Shown one piece after another: positions 8,842 through 17,323 of a DNA stretch of 64,000 nt; the first letter of the stretch is position 1, and every line of letters begins with the position of its first letter. The position numbers were made by a program, and so were the translations under genes. A model generated the notes under the pieces. That model made no database searches and had not been told where the DNA came from. It saw nothing but the letters and a program-made list of their open reading frames with translations. Source of the DNA: Candidatus Melainabacteria bacterium (lineage in GTDB: Bacteria; Cyanobacteriota; Vampirovibrionia; Gastranaerophilales; Gastranaerophilaceae); contig QHMG01000010.1 in assembly GCA_003258725.1 (NCBI GenBank), positions 48,679 through 112,678 on the forward strand. Direction: 5' to 3'.

Positions 8842-9897
8842 TTAATCAAGTGATAAATACCAATTATAAAAATCAGTAATACCTTGCTCTAAATCAATCT
8901 TAGGTTCCCAACCCAATTCTTTGATATGAGTTGCGTCCATCATTTTTCTTGGAGTTCCGTTTGGTTTTGTTTTATCATAAACGATTTCGCCTTTGTAGCC
9001 CACAACACGTTTAACTATTTCAAACAAGTCTTTCAATTGAATATCATCACCTTTTGTTATGTTTACAAGTTCTCCAACTTCATCGTAATCTTTGTTTAAT
9101 AATAAGTATACACAAGCATCAGCTAAATCGTCAGAACACATCATTTCTCTATAAACTGAACCGTCACCCCAAAGTACAACGTGGTCTTTGTATGCTCCGA
9201 TTTGGTTTAAAATTGCTTCAATATTGTCATCGTTTAATTTTTCATCAAGTCCCCAACCTAATTTATAGCGTCTTAAATCTTTTTTTATAGCTTCAAAATC
9301 ACCATTCATAAGTAATTTTGCAAGGTGAAAACGTCTTAAAATCATTGGTAACAAGTGAGCTGTTTCCATATTGAAGTTATCACCAATACCGTATTGATTT
9401 GTAGGCATACCAGAAATGTAGTTTGTGCCATATTGATCGTTATAGTAACGGCATAATTTAATAATTGCAATTTTTGCCAAAGCATAAGCCTCATTTGTTT
9501 TTTCTAGTTCTGAAGTTAATAAACAACTTTCCTTCATTGGTTGAGGTGCCATTCTTGGATAAATACAAGAAGAACCCAAGTTTAGAAGTTTTTTTACACC
9601 GTGTCTGTAACTGGCATGAACAATGTTTGTCCCAATCATAAGGTTTTGGTAAATGAATTCAGCTGGATATTTTGAATTAGCCATAATTCCGCCAACTTTT
9701 GCCGCTGCAAGAATTACATATTCTGGTTTTTCTTTGTCAAAAAATTCTTCAACCGCAGCTTGGTTTGTTAAATCAAGCTCTGAGTGAGTTCTTGTGATTA
9801 TATTTGTAAAGCCTTCCTTTTGAAGTTTTCTGTAAATTGCACCACCAACAAGTCCTCTGTGACCCGTTAAAAATATTTTTGCGTCTTTTTCAATCAT
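8842..9897 (-). CDS. fcl: GDP-L-fucose synthase
   Basis: Converts GDP-4-keto-6-deoxy-mannose to GDP-L-fucose by epimerisation and NADPH reduction; cytoplasmic SDR. TGHRGLVGGAI (about residues 11-21) is the Rossmann loop, AAKVGGIMAN and SSCIYPRMAPQP are typical of Fcl/WcaG, and the active YxxxK is in YALAKIAI. The 351-aa length exceeds the usual 310-325; the extra sequence is an insert around residues 195-235 (RRYKLGWGLDEKLN region) that I believe occurs in a subset of Fcl proteins. It follows gmd on the same strand with 75 bases between, which hold a GC-rich palindrome. Confidence 0.93.
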   Translation of the reverse strand: MIEKDAKIFLTGHRGLVGGAIYRKLQKEGFTNIITRTHSELDLTNQAAVEEFFDKEKPEYVILAAAKVGGIMANSKYPAEFIYQNLMIGTNIVHASYRHGVKKLLNLGSSCIYPRMAPQPMKESCLLTSELEKTNEAYALAKIAIIKLCRYYNDQYGTNYISGMPTNQYGIGDNFNMETAHLLPMILRRFHLAKLLMNGDFEAIKKDLRRYKLGWGLDEKLNDDNIEAILNQIGAYKDHVVLWGDGSVYREMMCSDDLADACVYLLLNKDYDEVGELVNITKGDDIQLKDLFEIVKRVVGYKGEIVYDKTKPNGTPRKMMDATHIKELGWEPKIDLEQGITDFYNWYLSLD

Positions 9898-9930
9898 TTT
9901 TATGCCTTCTTTTACTTTTTGTTATTTTAA

Positions 9931-9957
9931 GGCGGGCGATGCAATGCATCGCCCGCC
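9931..9957. repeat. GC-rich perfect palindrome between gmd and fcl
   Basis: Arms of 13 bp (GGCGGGCGATGCA and complement) flank one central base. No T-run follows on the minus strand, so it is not a canonical terminator inside gmd-fcl; it could attenuate read-through or stabilise the gmd message. Its core TGCAATGCA recurs in the palindrome at 38594-38622. Confidence 0.7.
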
Positions 9958-9972
9958 AAATATAATTATATA

Positions 9973-11061
9973 TTAAACTTCTTGAGGAACAAGTACTTTG
10001 TATCCGTGTTCTCTTAAAGTTTTTTCTTTCTTAGCTAATTCTAAATCAGAATCAACCATTTCATTAACTAGAGCTTGTAAGTCATAAGTTGGTTTCCAAC
10101 CTAATTCAGTTCTAGCTTTTGTGCTGTCACCAAGAAGTAAATCTACTTCAGCAGGACGGAAGTAACGAGGGTCAACTTCAATTAATGTTTTGCCTGTTGC
10201 TTTGTCGATACCTTTTTCATCAACGCCTGTGCCTACAAATTCTAATTCAATACCTAGTCTTTCAAATGCCATACGGCAGAAATCTCTGATTGAAGTAGTT
10301 ACACCAGTTGCTAAAACGTAGTTGTCTGGGTGGTCTTGTTGTAAGATTCTCCACATACCTTCTACGTAATCTTTAGCGTGTCCCCAGTCACGTTTAGAAT
10401 CTAGATTTCCTAAGTATAATTTATCTTGTAAACCAACTTTAATCTTAGTTGCAGCCATTGTAATCTTACGAGTTACGAATGTTTCACCACGTCTTGGAGA
10501 TTCGTGGTTGAACAAGATACCGTTTGATGCGAACAATCCAAATGATTCACGGTAGTTTACACAAATCCAATAAGCATAAAGTTTTGCTACTGCATAAGGT
10601 GAACGTGGATAAAATGGTGTTGTTTCTTTTTGAATAGGTTCTTGAATTAAACCATATAATTCAGAAGTTGATGCTTGGTAGAATTTAGTTTTGTTTTCCA
10701 AGTGGTTCATTCTGATAGCTTCTAATAGTCTTAATGTACCTAGAGCATCACAATCTGCTGTGTATTCAGGGCAATCCCAAGAAACTTTAACGTGAGATTG
10801 TGCTGCTAAGTTGTAGATTTCATCTGGTTCAATGTCGTGAACAAGTCTTGTTAAATTTGAAGAATCAGACAAATCTCCGTAGTGTAAAATAAATTTTGAA
10901 TCTTTATTGTGAATATCTTGGTATAAGTGGTCAATACGAGAAGTATTAAAAGATGAAGAACGTCTTTTGATACCGTGAACTTCGTAACCTTTTTCCAATA
11001 AAAGTTCTGCTAAATAAGAACCATCTTGACCTGTAATACCTGTAATTAATGCCTTTTTCAT
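9973..11061 (-). CDS. gmd: GDP-mannose 4,6-dehydratase
   Basis: Converts GDP-D-mannose to GDP-4-keto-6-deoxy-D-mannose, the branch point for GDP-L-fucose (fcl) and GDP-perosamine (aminotransferase at 11199). It is 362 aa, full length. TGITGQDGSYLAELL (residues 7-21), the KRRSSSFNTSRIDHLY NADP-binding loop, STSELYG and YAVAK (active Tyr/Lys) are all present, as are NHESPRRGETFVTRKI and RYFRPAEVDLL. AAGGAG precedes the ATG. It is divergent from the perosamine synthase-like gene, so both product branches start from this intergenic region. Confidence 0.97.
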   Translation of the reverse strand: MKKALITGITGQDGSYLAELLLEKGYEVHGIKRRSSSFNTSRIDHLYQDIHNKDSKFILHYGDLSDSSNLTRLVHDIEPDEIYNLAAQSHVKVSWDCPEYTADCDALGTLRLLEAIRMNHLENKTKFYQASTSELYGLIQEPIQKETTPFYPRSPYAVAKLYAYWICVNYRESFGLFASNGILFNHESPRRGETFVTRKITMAATKIKVGLQDKLYLGNLDSKRDWGHAKDYVEGMWRILQQDHPDNYVLATGVTTSIRDFCRMAFERLGIELEFVGTGVDEKGIDKATGKTLIEVDPRYFRPAEVDLLLGDSTKARTELGWKPTYDLQALVNEMVDSDLELAKKEKTLREHGYKVLVPQEV

Positions 11062-11136
11062 TGCTACTCCTTAATTTATATGTTTATAAATATGATAACA
11101 CAAAAATTCTTGTATAAAACAACCTTTTTTTATAAT

Positions 11137-11167
11137 TTGTTTATATTTTTAATATTCGTGATATCAT
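11137..11167 (+). promoter_or_regulatory. Possible promoter of the perosamine synthase-like gene
   Basis: TATCAT at 11162-11167 is preceded by TG plus one base (extended -10). TTTATA at 11140 or TTGTTT at 11137 could serve as a weak -35. The ATG is at 11199 with AAGAAAGG upstream. In this AT-rich spacer the -35 assignment is uncertain. Confidence 0.4.
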
Positions 11168-11198
11168 GAATTTGTTCTATGCAAGAAAGGTTTAAATT

Positions 11199-12350
11199 AT
11201 GACAGAAATTGAATCCGAAGTTTTAATGGATAAATCAGATGATAGAAATCCTGCAAAAATAAAATATCCTGTTTATCAACCATCATTAACAGGTAATGAA
11301 AAGAAATATGTAGATGAATGTCTAGATTCTACTTGGATTTCTTCTAAAGGAAAATTTATCGGTAAATTTGAAGATGATTTTGCAAAATTTATCGGTGTTG
11401 ATTACGCAACAAGTGTTTGCAATGGTACTGTTGCGGTTCATTTGGCATTAGTTGCTTTAGGAATTGGTGCAGGTGACGAAGTTATAGTTCCTACGTTTAC
11501 GTATATTGCGTCTGCAAACCCTGTTTTGGTAGTAAATGCAAAACCTGTATTTGTAGATAGTTTGTCTGACACTTGGCAGATGAACCCTAAAGATATTGAA
11601 GCTAAAATTACAGATAAAACAAAGGCAATTGTCGTTGTTCACTTGTACGGACACCCTTGTGATATGGATGCAATTATGGCAATCGCTAAAAAACACAATT
11701 TGTATGTAATTGAAGATTGTGCAGAAGCTATTGGTTCAAAATATAAAGGACAAACAGTTGGTAGCTTTGGCGATATAGGGTGTTTTTCTTTCTTTGGAAA
11801 CAAAACAATGACCTGCGGAGAAGGCGGTATGGTTGTTACAAGCGATGCTATGTTAGCAGATAGATTGCGAAGATACAAAAATCAAGGTAATGCGAAATAT
11901 AGAGAATATTGGAATGACATTTTAGGTTTCAATTACAGAATGACTAATATTCAAGCCGCAATTGGTCTTGCTCAATTAGAACAAGTAGAAGGTTTTATTG
12001 AAAAGAAAAGACAAATTGCAAATTGGTATATGGAAGAATTAAAAGATTATCCTTTAGAATTTAATAAAGAAACAAAAGATGTATTCCATACTTATTGGAT
12101 GGTATCTTGTTTAGTTGAAAAAGCTGATATGCGTGATAGTTTGAGAGAATTTTTAAAACTAAACGGCGTAGAAACAAGACCAACCTTCTATCCAATTCAT
12201 ACAATGCCTGTTTATGTTCATGAATTTTCAAAACATAAAGTGGCTGAAGATATTGCATTGAGAGGAATGAATTTACCTTCTTATCCAGCATTAACTCACG
12301 AAGATGTAAAAAATATTTGTAACGTGATTAAACAATATTTTGAAAAATAG
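11199..12350 (+). CDS. per: DegT/DnrJ/EryC1-type aminotransferase, probable GDP-perosamine synthase
   Basis: PLP enzyme of 383 aa that would aminate GDP-4-keto-6-deoxymannose (the Gmd product) at C4 using glutamate. SSKGKFIGKFE, NGTVAVHLALVALGIGAGDEV, PTFTYIASANPVL, VHLYGHPCDMD, IEDCAEAIGSKYKG and GFNYRMTNIQAAIGLAQ follow the order seen in GDP-perosamine synthases. The Schiff-base lysine is Lys202 in FFGNKTMT. About 20 extra residues precede the usual KIPVYQP-type start. Adjacency to gmd supports the substrate; another 4-keto sugar aminotransferase is the alternative. Confidence 0.82.
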   Translation: MTEIESEVLMDKSDDRNPAKIKYPVYQPSLTGNEKKYVDECLDSTWISSKGKFIGKFEDDFAKFIGVDYATSVCNGTVAVHLALVALGIGAGDEVIVPTFTYIASANPVLVVNAKPVFVDSLSDTWQMNPKDIEAKITDKTKAIVVVHLYGHPCDMDAIMAIAKKHNLYVIEDCAEAIGSKYKGQTVGSFGDIGCFSFFGNKTMTCGEGGMVVTSDAMLADRLRRYKNQGNAKYREYWNDILGFNYRMTNIQAAIGLAQLEQVEGFIEKKRQIANWYMEELKDYPLEFNKETKDVFHTYWMVSCLVEKADMRDSLREFLKLNGVETRPTFYPIHTMPVYVHEFSKHKVAEDIALRGMNLPSYPALTHEDVKNICNVIKQYFEK

Positions 12351-12357
12351 ATATATT

Positions 12358-12395
12358 AAAAAGTGCGGGTGAACGAAGTTCACCCGCACTTTTTT
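12358..12395. terminator. Bidirectional rho-independent terminator
   Basis: AAAAAGTGCGGGTGAAC, a GAA loop and the complementary arm form a 17-bp stem with a T-run, between convergent genes ending at 12350 (+) and 12410 (-). Confidence 0.9.
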
Positions 12396-12409
12396 ATTAC
12401 TTATAACAT

Positions 12410-13543
12410 CTATACTTCAGTCAATTTTTTAGAAAAATCTAAAAATGGTTTAATTTTTGTCATAAAATCAAATTCTTCCATATAACATTTGTAAGAGTTG
12501 TTGCTGTAATATTGATAATTTGAATTAATTTTATTAACTGCGTTTTGCCATTCTTCTGTATTGTTTACGTCATTTATAATTACTCCGCAATCGTACTTTT
12601 CAACGATATCAGAATATCCGTCTAATCTGTTTACAATAACAGGTTTTTTGTATTTTAAATAAAATGTCAACTTGCCTGAAGAATGTCCAATTTGATCGTA
12701 TTTGTTATCAGAAGGTCGATAACAAGCAATACCTATGTCAATACCGTCATAAACGTATCCGATATCGTTGTAATCATAAACCTTGCTAGATAAATAGATG
12801 TTAGGGTTAGCATCTAGAATTTTCTTTATGTAAGCATCGTTTTGGTCGATTTCTCGTCTATCGTGATAAATCAAAGCTGAATTGTTGATATCTTTAAACG
12901 CTTTTGCAATTTCGTAAGAGTAAACAAAATCGTAAATCATACCAATACAAGCGCATTTAGTTTTGTCTTGAGCGATATCAAATTGTTCAGTCATATTTTC
13001 TAAATTTGGATTTTGTTTATCAATATCAATAGAGATGTTTGGTGCGTTGAATACGGGAACTGAAAGATTTTCCGCATCAAATTTATTCAAAAGTGTTTTC
13101 AATCGTTCTTCATCTTGAATAAGGATTGCTTTGTTATTTTTGAATGCTTTTGCATCTGATTTTTTATATTTTTTACCAGCAAAAAGTTCTAAAGATAAAA
13201 AAGCAAAAGGAATTTTAAACCATTTGTAAATTAGATTGCAATATTTAAGAGGTCTATCATCAATGCAAATAAACATATCGTTTTTAGAATAACCTTTTTT
13301 GAACATATATCTTAAAACGCCAATGAAAAATCTTGTTCTACCAATTTTTCTATTGAATAAAAAATGGTCATTCATATAATAAGCTTCAACATTTTTTTCT
13401 TTAAATGTGTATCTGTCAAAAGCTGTATTTTTACAGAATACAACAACTTTGTCAAAAATTTTGCCCATAGCTTGAGCTAAACTGATTGTAGTTGGTGAAA
13501 CAGACAAGTGTCCGTCATAAAAATATAGATAACAAGTTTTCAT
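12410..13543 (-). CDS. Glycosyltransferase, GT4/GT-B-like
   Basis: A 377-aa protein without membrane segments. The C-terminal half has features of a GT-B nucleotide-sugar domain: IGMIYDFVYSYEIAKAF, then SSGKLTFYLKYKKPVIVN and the nearby GYSDIVEKYDCGVIIN, the usual place of the donor-binding Glu region. The N-terminal half (CYLYFYDGHLSVSPTTISLAQAM) would bind the acceptor. GGAG precedes the ATG. It is the last of four minus-strand transferase genes spaced 8-32 bases apart. Sugar specificity cannot be read from the sequence. Confidence 0.6.
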   Translation of the reverse strand: MKTCYLYFYDGHLSVSPTTISLAQAMGKIFDKVVVFCKNTAFDRYTFKEKNVEAYYMNDHFLFNRKIGRTRFFIGVLRYMFKKGYSKNDMFICIDDRPLKYCNLIYKWFKIPFAFLSLELFAGKKYKKSDAKAFKNNKAILIQDEERLKTLLNKFDAENLSVPVFNAPNISIDIDKQNPNLENMTEQFDIAQDKTKCACIGMIYDFVYSYEIAKAFKDINNSALIYHDRREIDQNDAYIKKILDANPNIYLSSKVYDYNDIGYVYDGIDIGIACYRPSDNKYDQIGHSSGKLTFYLKYKKPVIVNRLDGYSDIVEKYDCGVIINDVNNTEEWQNAVNKINSNYQYYSNNSYKCYMEEFDFMTKIKPFLDFSKKLTEV

Positions 13544-13551
13544 TTTATCTC

Positions 13552-14424
13552 CTAATTGTTTTTAGCTAAAATGACTGAATACATAAAGTGTTTAACTTTG
13601 TTGAACATTTGTTTTAGCTTTATAGATTGAACTTTATGAGCCTTTTCAAAAGTTACAAAATCATATTTTTTAGTGAAGTATTTGATGTCATATTTATTAA
13701 TGTGATTACCAATAACATTTGCAATATTACGTCTAGATTTTAGTGGTCTGAACCTTATTTTTTGAGAAAATTCTTTTTCCATGAATGTTCCGATAACTTC
13801 AAATTCAGAAAAGCCTCCATAAATAAGTTCATCGTCGTTTAAACAATCTAAAATTTTTCTCCAAAAATCTTTAATTTCGCAGTTATGCTTGCTTGCAATT
13901 GTTTCTAAAAGTTTTTCCATACAAATTTTATCAATCATCATATGTTCAGTTATGTATGTTTCTTTACGTTCTTTAGGATAACCTAAAACTTTCAAAACAG
14001 TATCGTTAAATATTTTATTTTCAAATATTCTGGAATTATCTAAATATAATCTTCCTTCTTCATCAAAGAATTTGATAGGTTTCAACATTAATGTATCAGC
14101 GTCCCAAAGAAGGTAGTTGTCATACTTGCTTTTGTAGCAATAAGCCATTTTTAGAAATTGCTGTAAATACCAGCCAACTCGAGACGGTTTCACATTTCTT
14201 GCATTAAAATATTCTTCAATTGCTTTGAAGGATAAGCCTTCTAATACTTCATTTTCATTAATGTAATCATAATCTGCATTTAAGTTTTCTGGTTTTGCAT
14301 TAGAAATAACTTTTACTCGTCGACATCCCGAGTTTGCTAAAACTCTTTTAATAACATTTTCTAAATTCCATATATCCTTTTGCGCTACGCAAATTATTGT
14401 ATCATAATTTTTCTCTAAATCCAT
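13552..14424 (-). CDS. DUF6492-like putative glycosyltransferase
   Basis: A 290-aa protein. VGWYLQQFLKMAY followed by DNYLLWDADTLMLKPIKFF (about residues 105-140) is the pattern of DUF6492 family putative GT-A transferases, with DAD as the metal-binding DxD. A later TEHMMIDKICMEKLLE segment and a GGFSEFEVIGTF segment also fit. It lies 8 bases upstream of the GT-B-like gene and 32 bases downstream of the 275-aa transferase, so it belongs to the same operon. Donor and acceptor unknown. Confidence 0.6.
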   Translation of the reverse strand: MDLEKNYDTIICVAQKDIWNLENVIKRVLANSGCRRVKVISNAKPENLNADYDYINENEVLEGLSFKAIEEYFNARNVKPSRVGWYLQQFLKMAYCYKSKYDNYLLWDADTLMLKPIKFFDEEGRLYLDNSRIFENKIFNDTVLKVLGYPKERKETYITEHMMIDKICMEKLLETIASKHNCEIKDFWRKILDCLNDDELIYGGFSEFEVIGTFMEKEFSQKIRFRPLKSRRNIANVIGNHINKYDIKYFTKKYDFVTFEKAHKVQSIKLKQMFNKVKHFMYSVILAKNN

Positions 14425-14456
14425 CTTTTCAATTTTATCCTATGCGTTTTATATTT

Positions 14457-15284
14457 TTAATTGTTTAATAATTCTTCTAATTTTTGATTAATAAGTTTAT
14501 TTTTATCTGAAATATCAACCCAACCCGAAGCAGCAATTGTATGTAACCAGCAATCATCAATGTATTCAATTGTGCATAATTGGTCTACATTTTCTTTTAT
14601 GTTTTCGTCAGGCAATATTTTTACAGGTTCAAATTTTGCAAATCTTATTGCATTTTTATCAAAGTTTTTGTATATAACGTGATAATTTTGACCTCCAGTA
14701 TCACATCGTTTGCAAGTAGTAAAACTTACGTTGTTATAAGAGTTAATAAATTTAAAGTTGAAGAAACAGTATCCTGGCCATAAATACCATAGCTTGCCGT
14801 TTTCTCGTTCTTTTAGTAAACCATAGAATTTATCAGACATAAAATCATTAATGTTAAATTCTTTTATAGGGAACAAATCGTGATCAATAAAGCAGAAGTT
14901 GTTTTTTCTTTCTTTTACGATATTATAATAAATCCAATTTAAAGCCAATCCATGCGACATTGATGGTGAAAATTTAATATGTTGATTTAGTCTAAAATAC
15001 GAAATGTTATAATTTTCACAAATATTTTGAATTTTTTGCGCAATGCTATTATTTGATGAATTGTCACAGACTATAAACCTATAAGTACCTCTAACAAATT
15101 TTGCAAAAAGTTTAATTTGATACTCAATAGTTTTTTCGTTATTGAAAGCAACCGTATAAATATCCATGTCAACAGGATTGTCATAATCACTTGACAAGAA
15201 TTTATAAGGGTTTGAGGTGAAGTAGTTAAAATACTTGCCTGTTGCTCTAGCTATATGTGTTTTTAAGTTTGAAATGATTGACAT
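14457..15284 (-). CDS. GT-A (GT2-like) glycosyltransferase-related protein
   Basis: A 275-aa protein. YTVAFNNEKTIEYQIKLF, then FIVCDNSSNNSIAQKI (about residues 70-85), resemble the first half of a GT-A domain, and CFIDHDLFPI contains DHD as the probable DxD. After this come aromatic-rich acceptor-side segments (LWYLWPGYCFFNFKF). It has no transmembrane segments and is part of the four-gene transferase operon. The family assignment is by motif order only. Confidence 0.5.
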   Translation of the reverse strand: MSIISNLKTHIARATGKYFNYFTSNPYKFLSSDYDNPVDMDIYTVAFNNEKTIEYQIKLFAKFVRGTYRFIVCDNSSNNSIAQKIQNICENYNISYFRLNQHIKFSPSMSHGLALNWIYYNIVKERKNNFCFIDHDLFPIKEFNINDFMSDKFYGLLKERENGKLWYLWPGYCFFNFKFINSYNNVSFTTCKRCDTGGQNYHVIYKNFDKNAIRFAKFEPVKILPDENIKENVDQLCTIEYIDDCWLHTIAASGWVDISDKNKLINQKLEELLNN

Positions 15285-15293
15285 AGCTTCCCT

Positions 15294-16079
15294 TTACTTC
15301 TTTGTCAAATGTAATTTTTCTAAAATATAGCTAAATAAGGTTTGTTTTTTGTCTGTCAAGCCTCTTAACCAATCGACACCGCCATATTTCCAAGATTTTG
15401 GACGTTGTGTCATTTTTACGCCAAAATATTTCCAAAAAGGTTTTCCTTCTGGAACAAAGCCGTATTCATAACCTAATGTTTTGTGCTTCTTGTCAAGCAT
15501 ATATTTGTTAAACAAACTTTCATCATGGAAAATTGGAACAATATCATTTGCCAAATCTTCGTCCATCATTTTTTCGCAATCTTCAACTAATTTAAGCACT
15601 TGAGAAGTTTTTCCACCCCACAAGCAGGCTTGATAATAGAAAGAGTCTGTTCCATAAGGAATGTATGAGGTCGATTTAGGATTTCTTTCCCACGGAAAAT
15701 CATCTGGCTTTTTATACTTGTTGTAGTTGTGTTTTAAGGCGATTAAACCGCCGTCTTCATCTGTTGGTAAAAATTCTTCTGCTGTAACCTTGCTGTAAAC
15801 TTCATAGTTGCCGTTAAAGAAGAAAGTGTAATCGTAATTTTTTAGTGAATCTTTTATTGTGTTAATAAATTTGTATCTAAGGCAAGTTACTAAAGGCCAA
15901 CCAAGATTTTCTTGAGGAATAATTGTGATTTTATCATCTGATTTGTATTCTTTTGAGTCAGTAAAATAGAAGTAATGTTTTTGAGCATTTCTAATAAAAT
16001 TCTTTTCACAAGATTTGTAAAATTCGTCCCAAAATACTGTATATCTACCTATTCCAATATAAATAATTGCTATTTTCAT
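15294..16079 (-). CDS. Bacterial GT6 family glycosyltransferase (ABO-like fold) with NxN motif
   Basis: A 261-aa protein from ATG 16079, chosen over an upstream in-frame start at 16118 because AAAAGGA lies 8-9 bases before it. IYIGIGRYTVFWDEFYKSCEK and HYFYFTDS match the start of GT6, the family of the human ABO transferases. FFFNGNYEV has Asn89-Gly90-Asn91 where vertebrate members have DxD; bacterial GT6 enzymes are known to carry NxN and to work without metal. HDESLFNKYML is the conserved C-terminal acceptor/catalytic segment. It probably adds alpha-Gal or alpha-GalNAc to a surface glycan. It is first in the four-transferase operon. Confidence 0.82.
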   Translation of the reverse strand: MKIAIIYIGIGRYTVFWDEFYKSCEKNFIRNAQKHYFYFTDSKEYKSDDKITIIPQENLGWPLVTCLRYKFINTIKDSLKNYDYTFFFNGNYEVYSKVTAEEFLPTDEDGGLIALKHNYNKYKKPDDFPWERNPKSTSYIPYGTDSFYYQACLWGGKTSQVLKLVEDCEKMMDEDLANDIVPIFHDESLFNKYMLDKKHKTLGYEYGFVPEGKPFWKYFGVKMTQRPKSWKYGGVDWLRGLTDKKQTLFSYILEKLHLTKK

Positions 16080-16130
16080 CAAGGATTCCTTTTTTTTGTT
16101 ATAAGTAAATTTTAACATAAAAAAGTTGTG

Positions 16131-16159
16131 TTGTATTAATTTTAGAAAAATTGTATAAT
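16131..16159 (+). promoter_or_regulatory. Promoter placing the polymerase ATG at the predicted +1
   Basis: TTGTAT (16131-16136) and TATAAT (16154-16159) with a 17-base spacer. Only six bases separate the -10 from the ATG at 16166, so the message would be leaderless. No Shine-Dalgarno is visible. No LexA-like palindrome was recognised. Confidence 0.65.
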
Positions 16160-16165
16160 TTAATT

Positions 16166-17323
16166 ATGTCAAAAATTTTTGCACTAATAGATTGTGATTC
16201 ATTTTTTGTATCTTGCGAACAGGCTGAAAATCCCGCTCTAAAGGGTAAACCAGTTTGTGTAATTGGTGGTGTCGGTGGTTGTATTTTGTCTCGTTCAAAA
16301 GAGGCAAAAAAAATGGGAATACCAATGGGACACCCTTGTTATCTTGCAAAGCGAGATTTTAAAGGGGTGACTTATGTTGACTCTCATCACGAAATATATC
16401 GGGAATATTCAAAACGGGTAATGGCTGTTTTAAAAGATTTTAGCCCAAATGTTGAAATTTGTTCAATAGATGAAGGGTTTGTTGATTTTACAGGATTATG
16501 CAAGCTATATAAAACTAACTATTATGGTTTAGCAAAAATGCTTCGTCAAAGAATTTTAGATAAAGTAGATATACCTGTCTCTATTGGGGTAAGTACAACA
16601 AAACTTTTGGCTAAATTTGCAAGTGATTATGCAAAAAATACAGGCGGAATTTTTCTTATTGGAAAATCAAAATTAAAAAAACTTTTGCCAAAAACTAATA
16701 TTGATGAAATTTGTGGAATAGGTCGCAGAATGAAGGTTGCTCTAAATAAAGAGGGAATTATAACCTGTCAAGAACTTGTAAATTGTGAGGATGAATGGCT
16801 TAAGAAAAAATTTTCAATAACAACCGTAGAATTAAAACACGAGCTTTTAGGTGAGTCGATAAACAAAATTAAAAACATACCAGATGCACCAAAATCCTTG
16901 CAAGAAACAAGCACTTTTGCACCGAATACAAACAATGTGGACTTTTTAAAAAATGAATTAAATCGTCACATTAAAGATGCTTGTCGAAAAATGCGTAAGC
17001 ATAATGGTAAAACTTCTCAAATTGGTGTAATGCTTAAAACTAGCGAATTTATAGTTTATTCTGATAAAAAAAGTATTACAGGTTCAACGAATTCTGAATT
17101 GGAAATTTCAAAAATAGCGTTTGAATTATTCGACAAAATTTATAATAAAAATTTGTTGTACCGTTCAACAGGTGTATGGCTTGCCAATTTGAACTGTACT
17201 GAAAATGTTCAAATGGGTTTGTTTGACGAAGTTAAAAATGAAAAACTTGAAAAACTATCAGCTTCAATAGATAGAATTGAAGCAAAGTTTGGTAAAAATT
17301 CTATTAAAACAGGATTTATTTAA
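16166..17323 (+). CDS. Y-family translesion DNA polymerase (DinB/UmuC type)
   Basis: A 385-aa error-prone polymerase. The ATG at 16166 gives the usual start MSKIFALIDCDSFFVSCEQ; the longer frame from TTG 16151 lacks support. Catalytic acidic residues are Asp9 and Asp102-Glu103 (CSIDEGFVDF). SIGVSTTKLLAKFASDYAK is the palm/thumb helix, CGIGRRM the HhH region, and a little-finger domain follows. QMGLFDE at residue 349 is a good beta-clamp-binding motif near the C-terminus. The short ILSRSKEAKKMGI finger segment resembles UmuC more than Pol IV. Its 3' end overlaps the convergent histidine kinase gene by 8 bases. Confidence 0.88.
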   Translation: MSKIFALIDCDSFFVSCEQAENPALKGKPVCVIGGVGGCILSRSKEAKKMGIPMGHPCYLAKRDFKGVTYVDSHHEIYREYSKRVMAVLKDFSPNVEICSIDEGFVDFTGLCKLYKTNYYGLAKMLRQRILDKVDIPVSIGVSTTKLLAKFASDYAKNTGGIFLIGKSKLKKLLPKTNIDEICGIGRRMKVALNKEGIITCQELVNCEDEWLKKKFSITTVELKHELLGESINKIKNIPDAPKSLQETSTFAPNTNNVDFLKNELNRHIKDACRKMRKHNGKTSQIGVMLKTSEFIVYSDKKSITGSTNSELEISKIAFELFDKIYNKNLLYRSTGVWLANLNCTENVQMGLFDEVKNEKLEKLSASIDRIEAKFGKNSIKTGFI

